Shown here in pieces: positions 24,951-38,236 of a stretch of DNA of 64,000 nucleotides. A program made the translations under genes and the position numbers. A model generated the notes under the pieces. That model was not told the DNA's origin. It searched no databases and worked only from the letters and a program-made list of their open reading frames with translations. Within the stretch, counting starts at the first letter, position 1, and the number at the start of each line of letters is the position of its first letter. Source of the stretch: Setaria digitata (taxonomy: Eukaryota > Nematoda > Chromadorea > Rhabditida > Setariidae); the NCBI GenBank assembly GCA_003640385.1, contig RCAB01000159.1, forward strand, positions 1 through 64,000. The letters are read 5' to 3'.

Positions 24951-27900
24951 AATTCTGCAAAAAAAAAAGACGAAAAAGAAATAATAAATTTTGAAACTAG
25001 TCAAAATTAATATCGCCGTTAAAACTGCAAATTCACAATTGGATCTGAAAAATTTATCTCAAAATAGCATATGCATGTGTTGGGAGAGAAGTGCGATAAT
25101 TTTTGATATTGAGCAAATTTTCAAATACTTTGCAAATTCGGAAAAAATATCGAATAAAAATCGAACCTAAGGTTAATATAAATTTACACGCCACCGAATA
25201 GTTACTGTTAACTTGCAACTGAAGAGTTGCCCTTAAGAATAATTTTAAGAAATTAGAGATTCTGCAGCTTTTCGGGAAACGGGTAATATTTTAAATGGCT
25301 TTTGAGGAGCATAGCAGACTTTAAACTTATCAACTAAAAGATACAAAATGACAATTAGATGTTTTAATAATAATACATATTTCAAACAAAAATATCGCAG
25401 AAAATTTTTAAAAAAAATTTTTGCAAAATGTTTAAGGAAATGAAATAAAAGACATAGGTTTATAGACCATATTAAAACTGGAAAATACATAATCGCTTGA
25501 TGAGAGGCAGATTCATTTCAGTTTTGTCCCATTATCGGTTAGTTTATTTTCAGAAAAATTTAATTGCATTCAGTTCAATCCAGGCCGATCCAAATTCAAT
25601 AAATTCTATCCAAGCTAAAAATAAGAAAAAAAAGATTCTTTTTTGGTATTTGCATAAATTATTTTCAAAAAAAGAAAAACAAAACATATTCATTTAAAAA
25701 AAAATTATTTGAAAAGACTAGAATTATTTGCAAATAAGTCTAAATCTCTTTTAGATAAAAAGTTTTGAAGATTTATGCAACTGATCGCGGCAATTAGACG
25801 CGAGCATCCAAATAAGCTTAATATTCTCACAATCAGTTGGCAGTGAAAATAAACATGATATCTTTAAAATTTTTCACGGAATTATATTACTCTCGAAAAC
25901 ACCAGAATTTCATTAATCTTAATTGCCCTTACTGATAATATAGCCTGATTGAGTGATATTTATCGAAAAAAGAGCCAATCACACTAATTTAATTAAACTG
26001 TCATTGTCAATAATATTAGGAGCGACAAATCGTAATAAAATTTGAAATACTAATAAATAAAAGAAAAACTGAAATTTTGAACTGTGATCGTTAAAGAGAA
26101 TAAAATCTTATATCTGAGCTAGAAAATATGGAGGAAAGCAGTTCTCGAAACGATTTTAATGAAAATTAAAGCAAAAAATGTAAAATTTTTAGGCCTATCC
26201 ATGTCACTAATTTGTAAATGGCGAAATGCAGGAAGAATGAGTGGGAAGAAGGGAACTGATAAAATGAGATAGTTTGAAGTGCTAAACCTAACACACATAA
26301 ATGAGTGATATCATGATAAAGTGATGAAAAGAGAGAGAAGAAAAATTGTCCACCAACTAATTGTAATGGAACGAAATTGTTAAATTAATAAGCTTTTCAT
26401 TTTTTCATTTTCATTTTTAGCTTCACTAAAATTAGCATCGATTAATTGAATTTGATATTAAATAAATTGAAAATTTATAGAATAAAATGAAACTTATTGC
26501 AAATGTTGCTAGCATCAATAAGGGAGAATGAAATAGAAAAAAAAATAACTCGATGGGTTTCGGGTTTTGAATATTGCGTTTCATTGTTTTTGCTTTTCCC
26601 TTTTTTTTTAGATTTCTTTTAACAATTTTTTCTCCTTCAAAGGAAATACTTATGAAGAGATACCTTCAAAGAAATGATGAATGAAATCAGTTGACGATGT
26701 TATCTGACTGAAAAAGAATTGCAACTGCTGTATTCGTCCGATTGCGCGGAAAAAGATCTTAATTGGTTGAGAAAGCTATCACTTTATCAGTACTATCATT
26801 TTCCTACTTTTTCTTTCTTTTTTTTGTTAAACAAATTAAAGAGTAAAAAAATTTTATCGGCAACATAACATGCATCAACATTAAATTTTTTCAAAAACTG
26901 TAAAAAAAGGGTAGAAAAAAATCCCAAAAATTAACATGTTGTGCAATATTTTGTTTTATTAAAATTTTTTTCTATTGACAAGCTTATCAACTTATCAAGA
27001 AAGGAAATTTTAATTTAATTGCACAGGCAAGTAATCAACGATGGTTTTAAGTAATATTTACATTTACTTTGCTGTATGTGATGATTTTTTTTTCTAATCA
27101 AATTAAAGTTATATTTATAAAATTAGGGATGTGATGTTGTTTATTAATAAATTAGTTGATAATGCATTGGGAAACGATTTAATATCCAGTTTCTTTCTAT
27201 GATAGACACATTTAACTTCTGAATTTTGAATAAATTTAATAAAACTTAGATTGAAATTGGTAAATTTAAGTGGGTTTTGAGAATTTTCATCCAAGAAACA
27301 TTTTTATTTGATAGCTTTGATTGAATTGAACTAATCATTCAATTTTAAAACGAAATGACCCAAGAGACTATTTTGTGCAGCAGTTTGATCTAAAATGAAT
27401 GAAAATTACGTAAAAAGGTGTGGATTTGATCAAAATTTATCATAAAAGTGGAAAAATTTGGCTAAAATCTCTAAATAAGAAAAGTAGTTCTTGTTTTTTT
27501 TTTTTTAGCTGATAATTTCTAAAATTAGTAGTATTCAATATTAAAGATTTTTTATGAGTAAAGAAAGGTGTGGAATTATGATTATGTATTAGAGCATGCA
27601 AATAGTAAATGAGGAACAAAGCGAAGTAACTTATATGGCTAAGGTCATTTAAATTTTAAAGGTGAAAAAAGCATGTACCAACGAGCTGGTTTGTTAATAG
27701 CTTTACTGATGGAAGCAAGAAGAGATAGGAGACAAATTTAATTTAATTTTTAACTGCCCCAACCAATCAACAGACATGAAGAAGCAAGTCCATGTATCTG
27801 CTTTGGAAGTGAAGAAGAAGATTTAAGCATCTTTGGCGTTAAAGCTTCTAAATTTCGGAGATTTGTAGAAATTTGTCAATTTTGGAATTGAATATAAAGT

Positions 27901-28599
27901 GTGAATCTATCAGCGTTTGATTTATGGAAATTTGTTTCATACGTAAATATGGTGGAAGAGATGATGACAGAACACTGATTATTTAGATGATCCTAATTTC
28001 AACTTTCTCTTAATACAGCAGATGACTGAGTATCCGGACAGGAACATTAATCCTGAGGGATAAAGATTTAAGTTTTCTTAACTTTTTCCCATCTTCATGA
28101 TTCTTCTGCTCTCTCTCTCTCGTTTGTCTAACAAAGCACATAAGGAGGGTAAATTTAACTGATTAGATCAGCCTATATTTTGTTGCTAATAAACTAACAT
28201 CTGATAAAATGAACAATTAAAGTTGAATATATAAATTTGGCCAAAATTGACTTTCATTGCGCCAAACAGCAATCATTTCGACATTAACACTTTAGCAGCA
28301 ATATCACATTGGTGGAAACATAATTAATTATGCAAAATGCGAAGTGCAGATTTAAGGCTCATGCTTATGATTCTTAATTAATCAAAATAAGATTCACAAT
28401 AATCAGTACATTTTCATTGATATAGAAATGAGTTTGATTAATCTTTTAAATTCGAAACGCTTAATTCAAGATGTAACAGAGAAATAGTGAATTCAATATT
28501 TAATGAGTTATGGGGGAGATTTTCCGTTAAAAAATGTGGTTGTGGTGATTAATGAAGTGATGGTTGCTTGATGACAAAATAACAAGTGATTATAAGTGA

Positions 28600-28803
28600 T
28601 CAGAAAAGGAAGATTCGCAGCTCAGATTCGTTGTACTTCCGAAATGTTCATTATCTGAAGCGTTATGGAGAAAAATTGGGTCTTTTCACTTGTCAGCTGC
28701 TGATTTGCTAAGCATTCAGATTCAGCAATTCAAAAATCTTCAAGATTTCATTGGTTTCCAATCCGTTTCAGTTCATTTATTTATTTATTCCATTTTCAAA
28801 TGA
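28600..28803 (+). CDS. Orphan open frame without ATG, possible 3' exon
   Basis: A frame open for about 66 codons runs to TGA at 28801-28803, with varied codons and a balanced residue mix (for example LRFVVLPKCSLSEALWRKIG). It contains no Met, so it could only be an internal-to-terminal exon. A TGATCAG just upstream could be its 3' splice site. No family recognised; possibly chance. Confidence 0.2.
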   Translation, partial: SEKEDSQLRFVVLPKCSLSEALWRKIGSFHLSAADLLSIQIQQFKNLQDFIGFQSVSVHLFIYSIFK

Positions 28804-28823
28804 AAGGATTAGTTGACGATTAG

Positions 28824-28904
28824 TTAAGAACCAGTTCCTCTGAATCGATCTTTGCGAGCTCTGATGGCTGTTTCTAATACGACTATTGTTCCTAAAATTC
28901 CGAA
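28824..28904 (-). CDS. Possible last exon of unidentified membrane protein
   Basis: A strong minus-strand 3' splice site (TTTTATTTCAG) is followed at once by an open frame of 26 codons ending in TAA: FGILGTIVVLETAIRARKDR and a short Gly/Ser tail. The hydrophobic start and Arg/Lys-rich end resemble a last membrane segment with a cytosolic tail. Upstream exons were not found with confidence. A candidate at 35083-35310 (minus) ends in a compatible phase but is about 6 kb away. No family recognised. Confidence 0.3.
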   Translation of the reverse strand, partial: FGILGTIVVLETAIRARKDRFRGTGS

Positions 28905-30681
28905 CTGAAATAAAAAATCAGTTACTGAAATTTACATTCTCTTAACATTGCTAGCTGCGTCTTTTCGAAATGTCTACTTAGTCATATTAGATTCGTGCTT
29001 ACTATTTTAGGTGCAACCCTTGAAATTTACTGCTAAATAACAACTATTTCACACATTCGATCGAATTTCTTGCATCACGGTTTCCGTCCATGACGAGGGA
29101 AACAGCAACGATGATGTGAAAAGAAGAGCTCCTAATACTCAATTAATTGTAAAAAGAAGAGCTGTAATAATAATGAATGATATTGTTAGTGGTAATGATA
29201 AAGAGCGATAACGATGCTTATAATTTTTATCACTAGGAAAATACAAATAGCAATATTATGGAATTATTAAAAGAATGATAAGAATAATTATCGTGTAGCT
29301 CACAGAGTTTTCTATCCTAAAATAGTAAATTACCTTTTTTTAAATTACCTTTTTTTTTTTAAAAAACCTTTTTTTAAAAAGAAAAGGATTCAAAGTTTTG
29401 GCTGCAACTTAGGTGGGCCTAACAATGATATGCATTTTCTTTTTCTCTATTCATTTTCTATTTTTTGTGTTCTTTTTTTGGTTTTTTCTTTTCTTCTTTT
29501 TTTTTTTTTAAGAATTTTTCTCTTGGTCGAATAAAATGTTTTCTAGTTTCTTAGATTTTAAAAGCTTAGACAAGTATTCAAATAGTAGAACATCGAAGAA
29601 AGCCCAAACTATTTGAAAGAGTTATATAGAAAATGAAACATAAATAAATAAGGAAAAAATAAGGTATCAATAACAGCAAGAGAAGTAATTGCTGTTGTTA
29701 GCAGCATGATTACGATAATAGTTTCCTCTATGACTGAAGGCAATAATCAGGAACTAATTACAAAATTTTAGGTTCGACAGCGACATTCACATGAAAGTTT
29801 TCAGTTCCCTCATACTTCTCTTAAATTAAATATCAAATAAATATGACTTAAATCGCTCTTCTTCTTTTAGATCTTTTAATTTTTACAAATTATCAAACTT
29901 TCTCACAACTGTTCTAATACCAACAACTAACTGAAAATTCCACAAATGCTACTTGCCATGAATTCCTTACATTATTTCTCTTTGGCATAGTTACATTTTT
30001 TCTAATTATATCGCTTAACAGATTAAATGTTGCATTTATGCAATTAGCAATCTAAAAGTTTTTTTTAATCAATCGAGCGAAAGATTTGGAAAAGATTTTT
30101 TGACTTTTTAATGCGGAATAATTTTGAAAAATTAACAAATCTTCTCCATAACTAATGACAACCCATTATTGCAGTTTTGTTTACAGAGCCTTACTTTATT
30201 TATTATAATAACAATTAGCAATATAATATATATCCTCACGAAATTCAAAAAAAAAAATCCAATTTAATTAAAAAAAGAATTCAACACCACTTTCTAGATG
30301 CCTCTCATGCAGAGTAATTTTAGAAAAAATAACAAACTTTTGACTTAAACTTTTCATTATAAAATCATGATGAACAACAAATAAATAAGAAAAAAATGAT
30401 TGAAAAATAAATTTTAAAAAGTGGCCAAGTCGTTGACTGCATTTGCATTTGCAGCCTGTTTGTCCTTGCTTACATTTTACGTCTAGCTAATAACAATTCT
30501 AGCTTTAAGTTGTCTTGTCATCTATTATCTAGTTAGAAAACTCCTCAATGAGATTCCGACCACATACATTACTCGAAGCATTTATTACATTTTTCTCGAG
30601 CTAAGCAAATGATGCTAACATAGTCATTAAACTACCCTTAAGTTGTAGCGCTGTTTCCATCACTATGATCCGTGCATTTCA

Positions 30682-30738
30682 TCTCTCTCTCTCCCTCCCT
30701 CTCTCCCTTTCTCTCCCTCTCCTTCTCTCTCTCCCCAC
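30682..30738. repeat. CT-rich microsatellite
   Basis: About 57 bp of nearly pure pyrimidine (CTCTCT with CCC interruptions). Polypyrimidine tracts of this type are found in promoters and introns; nothing here shows a specific role. Confidence 0.85.
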
Positions 30739-33351
30739 CTATCTTTTCCGTCTCATTTGCTATTTTGCAGTTTAAAATATATTTAAAGAATGAATTTCAA
30801 GAAGGAAAAAAGTGTCACTACTTTTTATTATCGCTAACTTGTCATAGTCCAATCATCAAAAATTTCTGTTTCCTTTTTCTGTTTGGATATTAAAAAGATT
30901 TCCAAAATTTTCAAGAAATAAAACATTAGTATAATTAAAAATAAAAAAGAGGAAGTATTTTTATTCGTTTTCTTTCTTTTTTAAGACTATTTAGGAATAT
31001 TAATCAGCATGAAATTACGAAATTTGTACTAATTCTAATCAATTTGAGTATGACTTTCAAAAGTTTCACGAAAACACACAAAAGTTTAATTTTATACTTA
31101 CAAGAATGATCCAGTAGTCAAATTTTTTCGAATCAAATTAAATAAAGAAATTACTTTTACTACCGTATATCAAAATCTTATCAGAGTGAAATGACTGCGA
31201 TAATTTTGTTGACGAGGCTCACTTTTCTTGTTTTAAGTCTATAAAATAATTGTTAATTACTTTTAAGGAGTACTTTAGAAAGTTCTGAATTTCTGCCCGT
31301 AGAAACTGCAAATAGAAATCCGTTGCTAGTATTTTGTTCTAAAATTATCGAACATTTTGTTTTCTTTTTTACTGAAATCATACTTAAATTTCATTTCAGA
31401 CGTAAGAAAAAGCAAATTTTAAAAAGGAGGATTGTAAAGTGTTCTAAGCTGCACGCAAGGAAAGCAAATATTCGATCTTTGAATATATTTGCATTAATTA
31501 TATTAATTTTCTCATATGGCTGCAAAAGAAAAAACCGAATGAATTAATATTTAAATGATCAATTAGCATTTTATTTTAATTGGAAAGGGAAAGATTAAAG
31601 GAATCAACGATGAAATTAACAATTGATCTTAACTGGAAATAAAGGGATCGAATCGAAACATTAATTTTTAATTGGTAAATGATCTTAATAGGTACAGAGA
31701 TTTATTGAGAAGAAATAAAGAAAAATGTAAGGATTAATGGAATTTAACCTGTACTAACAATTATAATTATACAAGACATTAGAGCTCCAGAGTGATGGAG
31801 TAATATAAGACAGTCACGTAGCGAAGAATTGTATGCTATAAAAAACTGCCTGAAATTTCCTGGTAATATTCCGGAAGTAAATTTATACGATTCAATTTAT
31901 TCATCAGTAATGACAATGTTTTTTTTTCTTCCGGAAGGAAGGTGAATTATCAGGATTATCAGCTGATTGAATTTTCATCTATTTCCAAAATGTCTCATGT
32001 TTAGAACGAATTATGGAATAAATTTTAAAACTCTGGATAATTTCTCCATCATTCAATCAGCTTCAAACTGATAATCGATAGTTTTTAATTCAACATCTCC
32101 AAAAATTGTCTAATGAGATTTTACAAAGGGAATAAATTTTTGCTTATTAATTTTTTCATTCGTTTTTAAAATTGAATTTATAATTTTATCGAAATCGTAC
32201 GAATCATTTCATTCAGTCCTTCCTTTTTTTGCTTTATCAAAATTTTTCTCGGCAAATGAAAGCGCAATTCTTTTGAAAGTTTTCATACCTTATCTTCCTC
32301 TGCTATATTTTAGTTTTTTTCTTTCTTTCTTCTTCTCCTCTTTTTTTTGTGAGCAAAAAATTGAAAGATTTTCCTTTTTCACAAACAGAAAAAAAAAGCA
32401 ATTAGTCTTATTTTGCATTTGTTTGATAGCATTAAAAGTTGGAAATATTTCAAACAGAACTAGTAAATTTCCTAATTTAATAATATAAATAATTGCATAA
32501 TTATAATAAATCAATGATCAGATATTTCAGTATCCGACTCATTCTTTTTTTTAATTTGGGTTAATGTCATAACACATTATTTATAATTTATAAATGTTGT
32601 CAAATCACTTAATCATTGTCCATCGCATCATTCCAGTTATAAATTTATCATCGTGAAAGCTAAGTTTATTTATAAGTTTGTTGTTAAGAATAAGCTTAAA
32701 ATACGAATTACAAAGTATTCTTGCAAAAAAAAAGAAATTATCGAAAATGTTGCATTAGAATGAACAATTAATGAGGGAGATTTGAGATTTAATTATAAAT
32801 GCTATCAATAATAATGTTGGAAATAACAGAAAAATGAAAAATATCACATTATTTCTTTTTATTTTCTCAAAAAAAAAAAAAAAAAAAAAAAACAATGATG
32901 GAAAAATCTAAGGAAAAAAGGACGGAAAAATAATGGAAATGAACTTGAACACAAAGTATAATAATAATAATACATGGATAAGCATCAAGCCAACCGTATT
33001 ATTTTTGATTGTATTATTGTCAAAAAAAAAAGAAAAAAAAGAGAAAAGTTCTTTTTTGCCGATTTTACTTGCTGTATAACTAGTTCTAAGTAATTATTAA
33101 TATTTTGACAATAAAAAAATCGACAAGCAAATTGTTCCAATCGGATGAATATGAGTGTTCCATATCTTTTTTTCAGCTATTTATCTGCTAGACTAGTCAA
33201 ATAATGAAGAGTAAGCTGAAATAAATGTAAAAAAAGAACGGAAAATGAAATAAAAAAGAGCCTTGAGAGGTTCGAATTTTCTCTATTTATTTATATGATA
33301 TAAGTAACAGTAACAGTAATTGCTAATAGTAAAAAATTTTTTACAACAGTA

Positions 33352-33370
33352 ATTAATAATAATAATAATC

Positions 33371-33412
<42 letters not shown>

Positions 33413-33515
33413 GTAATAGTAATAATCATAATAAGAACAATAATAAATAATTAACAACAATAGTAATAATAAGACTATATTAACAGTAATAAAAACAAGA
33501 ATAATAATAAACGAA
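33352..33515. repeat. AAT trinucleotide microsatellite
   Basis: Imperfect AAT/ATA repeat of about 160 bp with occasional C or G interruptions. Confidence 0.85.
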
Positions 33516-34443
33516 TTTGGTCATAAATGGTGTGATATTTAAGGTGAGATAGTTTGGTTAAGTGCAATTAAAAGTTGGGAATAATCGGCTGTGTTTATTG
33601 AGTTCCAATCTATTTTAAAGTACTCATAGAATTACCATTGTAAAAATAAGGTCAAGAGAGGTGGACGAAAAGGTACATATGATATTAGCAGGCGAAAGTT
33701 ACCTATAAGATAAAACCTGTACTGGAATAGTTAGTTAAAAAGACAGGAAGAACAAAATGTTCAGTGAATTTATTTATTAGATTTAGCAACAGTTATTGAA
33801 GTTTTTGATGCTCTTTTGTTTTCTTTTCAAATATTTGCCATTAAAAAAAAAAAATAAAGTGACCATTCTTTTTTTTTGCCGTATTTCCGAAATTCTTTTA
33901 AAAGTTATGTGGAAAGAAAGAATATCTGATTGAATTTTTTGGACTGTTAGAGTTTAAATTAATATATTTGATGTATGTGAATAAAATTGGGATCCCAAAT
34001 GCTTACACAGTTTGCCTTTCTAAACAATAATTTTGAACAATTATAAAGAATGGAAAACTGAATCCCATTAAGCATTGTTTTTCTTCAAAATTTTACAGCT
34101 TTGTCAGTGGATAATGCATAATTGCAACTTTAATTAATGCTGCGTCTCTTGCATTACTCGTTCAATAAGTGACTTTTTTAAGAATAAAAATGCAAGCCAT
34201 TTGAGAGGATATTACAAATTATTCGACTCAACAATGTCAGTGCTTAATTTGGTAACCTACTTCTCTCTCTCCCTTTCTTTCTCCATCTCCCCTAAAATAT
34301 TCACTTATTTCTGTGGATCATTTTATGAAAATAGTCCGTTGATTATATATTACTTTTGAAAACTGAAATTAAAAAAAATGAATGATCGTCATCGTTAACC
34401 ATTTCACGAATGCAATTTATATCCGATTCGACAATTCCGTCTC

Positions 34444-34598
34444 ACTGGCACATACCATATGCTAATTTCAACTCATTGGTACGTATCACGTGTTAATTTT
34501 AATTCCCGGTACATATTACGTATTAATTTCAACTGACTGATGCGTATCATGTGTCAGTTTTGCTTTACTGTCACGTATTACACGGCTACGTTCACTTT
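34444..34598. repeat. Degenerate 31-bp tandem repeat, five units
   Basis: Five successive units start at 34444, 34475, 34506, 34536 and 34567. Each has the pattern TGGYACRTATYACGTG followed by a TTAATTTYAACT-like half. Units 1 to 4 are clear and unit 5 is weaker. The conserved RTATYACGT core differs from the AT-only microsatellites nearby and could be a cluster of protein-binding sites or an old satellite. Confidence 0.7.
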
Positions 34599-36987
34599 CC
34601 ATATTTTCAATTTTTGCAAACATTTTCACGTTGAAATGGTTGATGCGACGGTACAACTACAACAGTTCTCATAAATTATTGTTCATTACAAAAATGATCA
34701 CATTCAATTCAATTGAAATTTCAAAGAAAAAAAAAAAACTAAAAAGGGAAGCTTGCTGAAATATCGAAGCTATGAGAGAATCGATTTTCAGAGGTACGTT
34801 TCTGCCTTCATTAAAAATTCCGTCTTTTGCCGTTTTTTCTTTTTTCGAAAAACATCTGACATTTTAAAAGTGAATGATGTTGAAATGGACAGAATGTTTG
34901 ATAATGGATAGAAACTTAATAGAAAAAACAGCAAATGAATAAAACTAATTAATAATTAATTCTTTTATTTATTACCACTCGTTTCATTCTCGAGAATAGA
35001 TAATAATCCCATCAAGGATGTTACGTAAGTTTTTTGCGGTTCAATTGAAAAACTATTAAATTCAAATTTAGAATTTCTAATTTCAAACTTTGATGATTCG
35101 TGAATCTCGATTATTCTTGATGAAATTAATTTCTAGTTCCATTTCTTGAAGATTGTAAAGCATCGTTGATTGAGAGATAATTGAACTTTTTAGCGGTGAT
35201 GTTGTCGAAATGCGGCTATTTTCGAGATTTGACATTCTATTATTTGTGTTCATAATTTGAAATGAATAATCCCATTTCAGACCCATTTGAAAATATACTT
35301 TGAAAACACTTTTTAACACACTAGTGAATCAATATCAAACTTTATTTTTCTCAAAATTTGCGCCCTTTAAATCATTAATTTTATTTATTCCACTGCTGGC
35401 ACAAACAATTAGTGTGGGAAAGTTAATTCAAACACAAAAATTTACGGCATAATTTTAATAAAATTTGATGGTAATACATGTCAAAGAAAAGTTTGGCTTC
35501 ATTTGGGATTTATTTACAAATATTTGAATGAAAAATATGTGCCCTGAATAATTTGGCATTTCTTCAAAATTTCCGCTATAACTCATTTTGAAATTGGCAT
35601 TTTTCAGCTCTTGTTAAAACTTTTTTGAAAATCGTTTGGAAGGTTCATTATTGCTCACTTTTCGTTTTAATTTAAACGAAAAATAAAATACTGCAGCAGA
35701 AACAAGGAAAAAGGTAAAGGTTATATTAAAATTTTCTAGCTATCAATTAGATTTCTAAATTTGCATCCTAAAAATGTATTAAATCAGAAGGATTGTTAAA
35801 TGAAAAAGTTTGTTGGTCAAAATATTAGAAGACAAAGAAACTTTTTTTTTAAAATATTCATTATGCTTCAATTCACTTAATATCTACGCCAGGACTATTT
35901 TCTAATCTTTCCGATTCTCAGACAATTATCACCATTTTTTTTTTTAATTTATGGAATCAAAATTTATGAGATCCTGAAATTATCATCATCGGTTCAAAGG
36001 AAATTGTTCATTACTATCAATGAATATTAGAAAACCAATCATTTATGACTGCTAAACCAAACGGTAATTTTATTATATCATATACAATGATAGTTTCACT
36101 TTGAATTTGCGTAAGATTTCGAATAAAATTTAAAATTAGAAAACTTTCAATTGAATTTGATAGCTTATCTCCCACATTCATGTGATATGAAGAATAATCC
36201 ACCTGATAAATGTATATATGAGTATCAAGGACTGCTAAATCCTGGCTATAGAATAACCTATCGCGTTGATTTTAACTAGCCAATATGATCAAGGATTATT
36301 TTGGCTTCCTTTAAGCCTGGCTATTTACATTACATAAAGCTGAATATTACGCTGCTCAGGATTTAACTTCCATAATTATTTGTTATCAAAATTGTTACGC
36401 TTACTTCGGTTTTTGAGGAAAGCAGATAACACTACCGCCTACTGCCAGCAATCTAATTAGCAATAATATTCTTGCTTAATTTTTACAAATTTGTTTACAA
36501 TTTGAATTAATTTGAAATTTGAATAATTTAAATTCTTGAGGAGATTTAAATTATAATAGTGCGATATCTAAGATTCGTTGCGGATATTGAATATCTTTCT
36601 ATTTCTAGCCATGCTATTTAGTAATTAGGAAACTCCATTATAATTAAAATTTACAAAAAATAATTTATATTATCAAAATTCACTGTAACTAAATTTCCAA
36701 AAAATGACGACTTTTATCATTATTTTTTATGTCATTAAATAACTCGATTATAATTAAAATTTTAAAAAATGATGACTATGTCATAATCATGATTAGAATA
36801 GTGATAATCATCGTACTCGTAATGTTTGTTATGATATTGTTATTTCATTTCAAACTGATTTATGGCATTCATCCCTTTATTTTCAAAACAACTAAAGAAA
36901 TATAATTTTGTTTCCTCATATTTTCACTTTCACAAGACCATATGTCCTTTCTGAATTCCTTCAGCATGAAATAACGTACATCCATTT

Positions 36988-37020
36988 GTACACGTACGTA
37001 TCTGTCACATATACGTGTAC
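36988..37020. repeat. Inverted repeat GTACACGTA/TACGTGTAC
   Basis: A perfect 9-bp inverted repeat with a 15-nt loop, set in a short stretch unusually rich in ACGT and GTAC steps for this region. Confidence 0.7.
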
Positions 37021-38199
37021 ATGTCTATACATGTTCTGTCACGTAAATATCTGCGCGCATATGGCGTCACATTCGTGTGATTATTCACAAATCAATGAAT
37101 TTCAGTATACTATGTTATGTGTGATAGTTGCCCTGTGATAAGTTAATTAGATAAAGTGAAAAATAGTTTTATATTTTATGAGACGAATAGAGATCTGGTG
37201 CTACGAATATTTAAAGAAAAAAAAACTTGAAAAGACCAAAACTTTCATTTTTGCGGACGAGAAATGGAAAATAGTGCTTATTAGTTATTTCTACAATAAT
37301 TTAATATTCTTTTTTTTACAATTTTATCAATTTAACAAAAATGTTAGCTCCAAGAAGTTTTGTTCCCTAATTTCAGCAGATTTTTCCATTTCCTAATTAT
37401 TTCAAATATTAAATTAACGTGACAGTGGCAATAACACTCTTACCTATAGAAGAATATTGTTAGTTATACACATGAGTGATCACAAAATGTATCAAAATTG
37501 AATCGAAATTCCAGATTTCCTTTAAATTAAAGTAATATTTTCTAGCCTTGTCGACTTGATTTCAATTAAGTGCATCTAGAGTGTTAAATAAACAAAGAAG
37601 AAATTCAACATTGGAATTTATTCAAATGTATTAGTTTAAATGATGATCAAGTTGTATTTTGCTTCTGTGTTTCAAAATGTTCAAGTAAATGAATTAGCAA
37701 AGTGTTTTCTTGGTTTTCACCAAAATAATGCGATCACTGATTATCCAGTCAATGAATTTTTTATCATTCATAGACTAACACATGCATAATTAAGCAATAG
37801 CAGTGAAATTTAGTCATAAAGCAAAATTAGTATTGCTTAAAAATTTCATAGGATCTGCAACGGTGCACTAGAAACTTGATTTTATATCATCGATACTTTC
37901 TTTTATCAGAAGTGATAATCAGTCGAATATTTTTTAGCAAGAATGAGCAATCCCCTCAGATGACTTTATTTGTTAATAATAAATTGAATAAATTTAAAAA
38001 ATGAAATAGTAGAAATTATGTAATTCACAAGCAATAAGGTAGCGAAATTTTCATGCAGATTGAAATCAGAAAATGATTGGAAATTAGCCACAAAAGGAAT
38101 TGTAAATTCCTTTTGATAAGACATCAAAGAATTGAATGAAGTAGCAACTAATCCAACCAACTTAATTACATGAAGTATTTTAAATATGCCAAAATGTGA

Positions 38200-38234
<35 letters not shown>

Positions 38235-38236
38235 AT
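38200..38236. repeat. AAAT microsatellite
   Basis: About nine copies of AAAT in perfect tandem. Confidence 0.9.

Noticed and set aside
25245..25490. Minus-strand frame upstream of the globin gene
   Set aside because: Its last 30 codons look fair, but the globin model is complete from its own ATG and splice site, and no link was found.
27670..27900. Short plus-strand frames with mixed codons
   Set aside because: Each is under 50 codons, and there is no splice or family evidence.
35083..35310. Minus-strand frame with mixed codon use and a TTTTCAAAG acceptor
   Set aside because: It could be an exon of a gene ending at 28824, but no family match or supporting exons link them.
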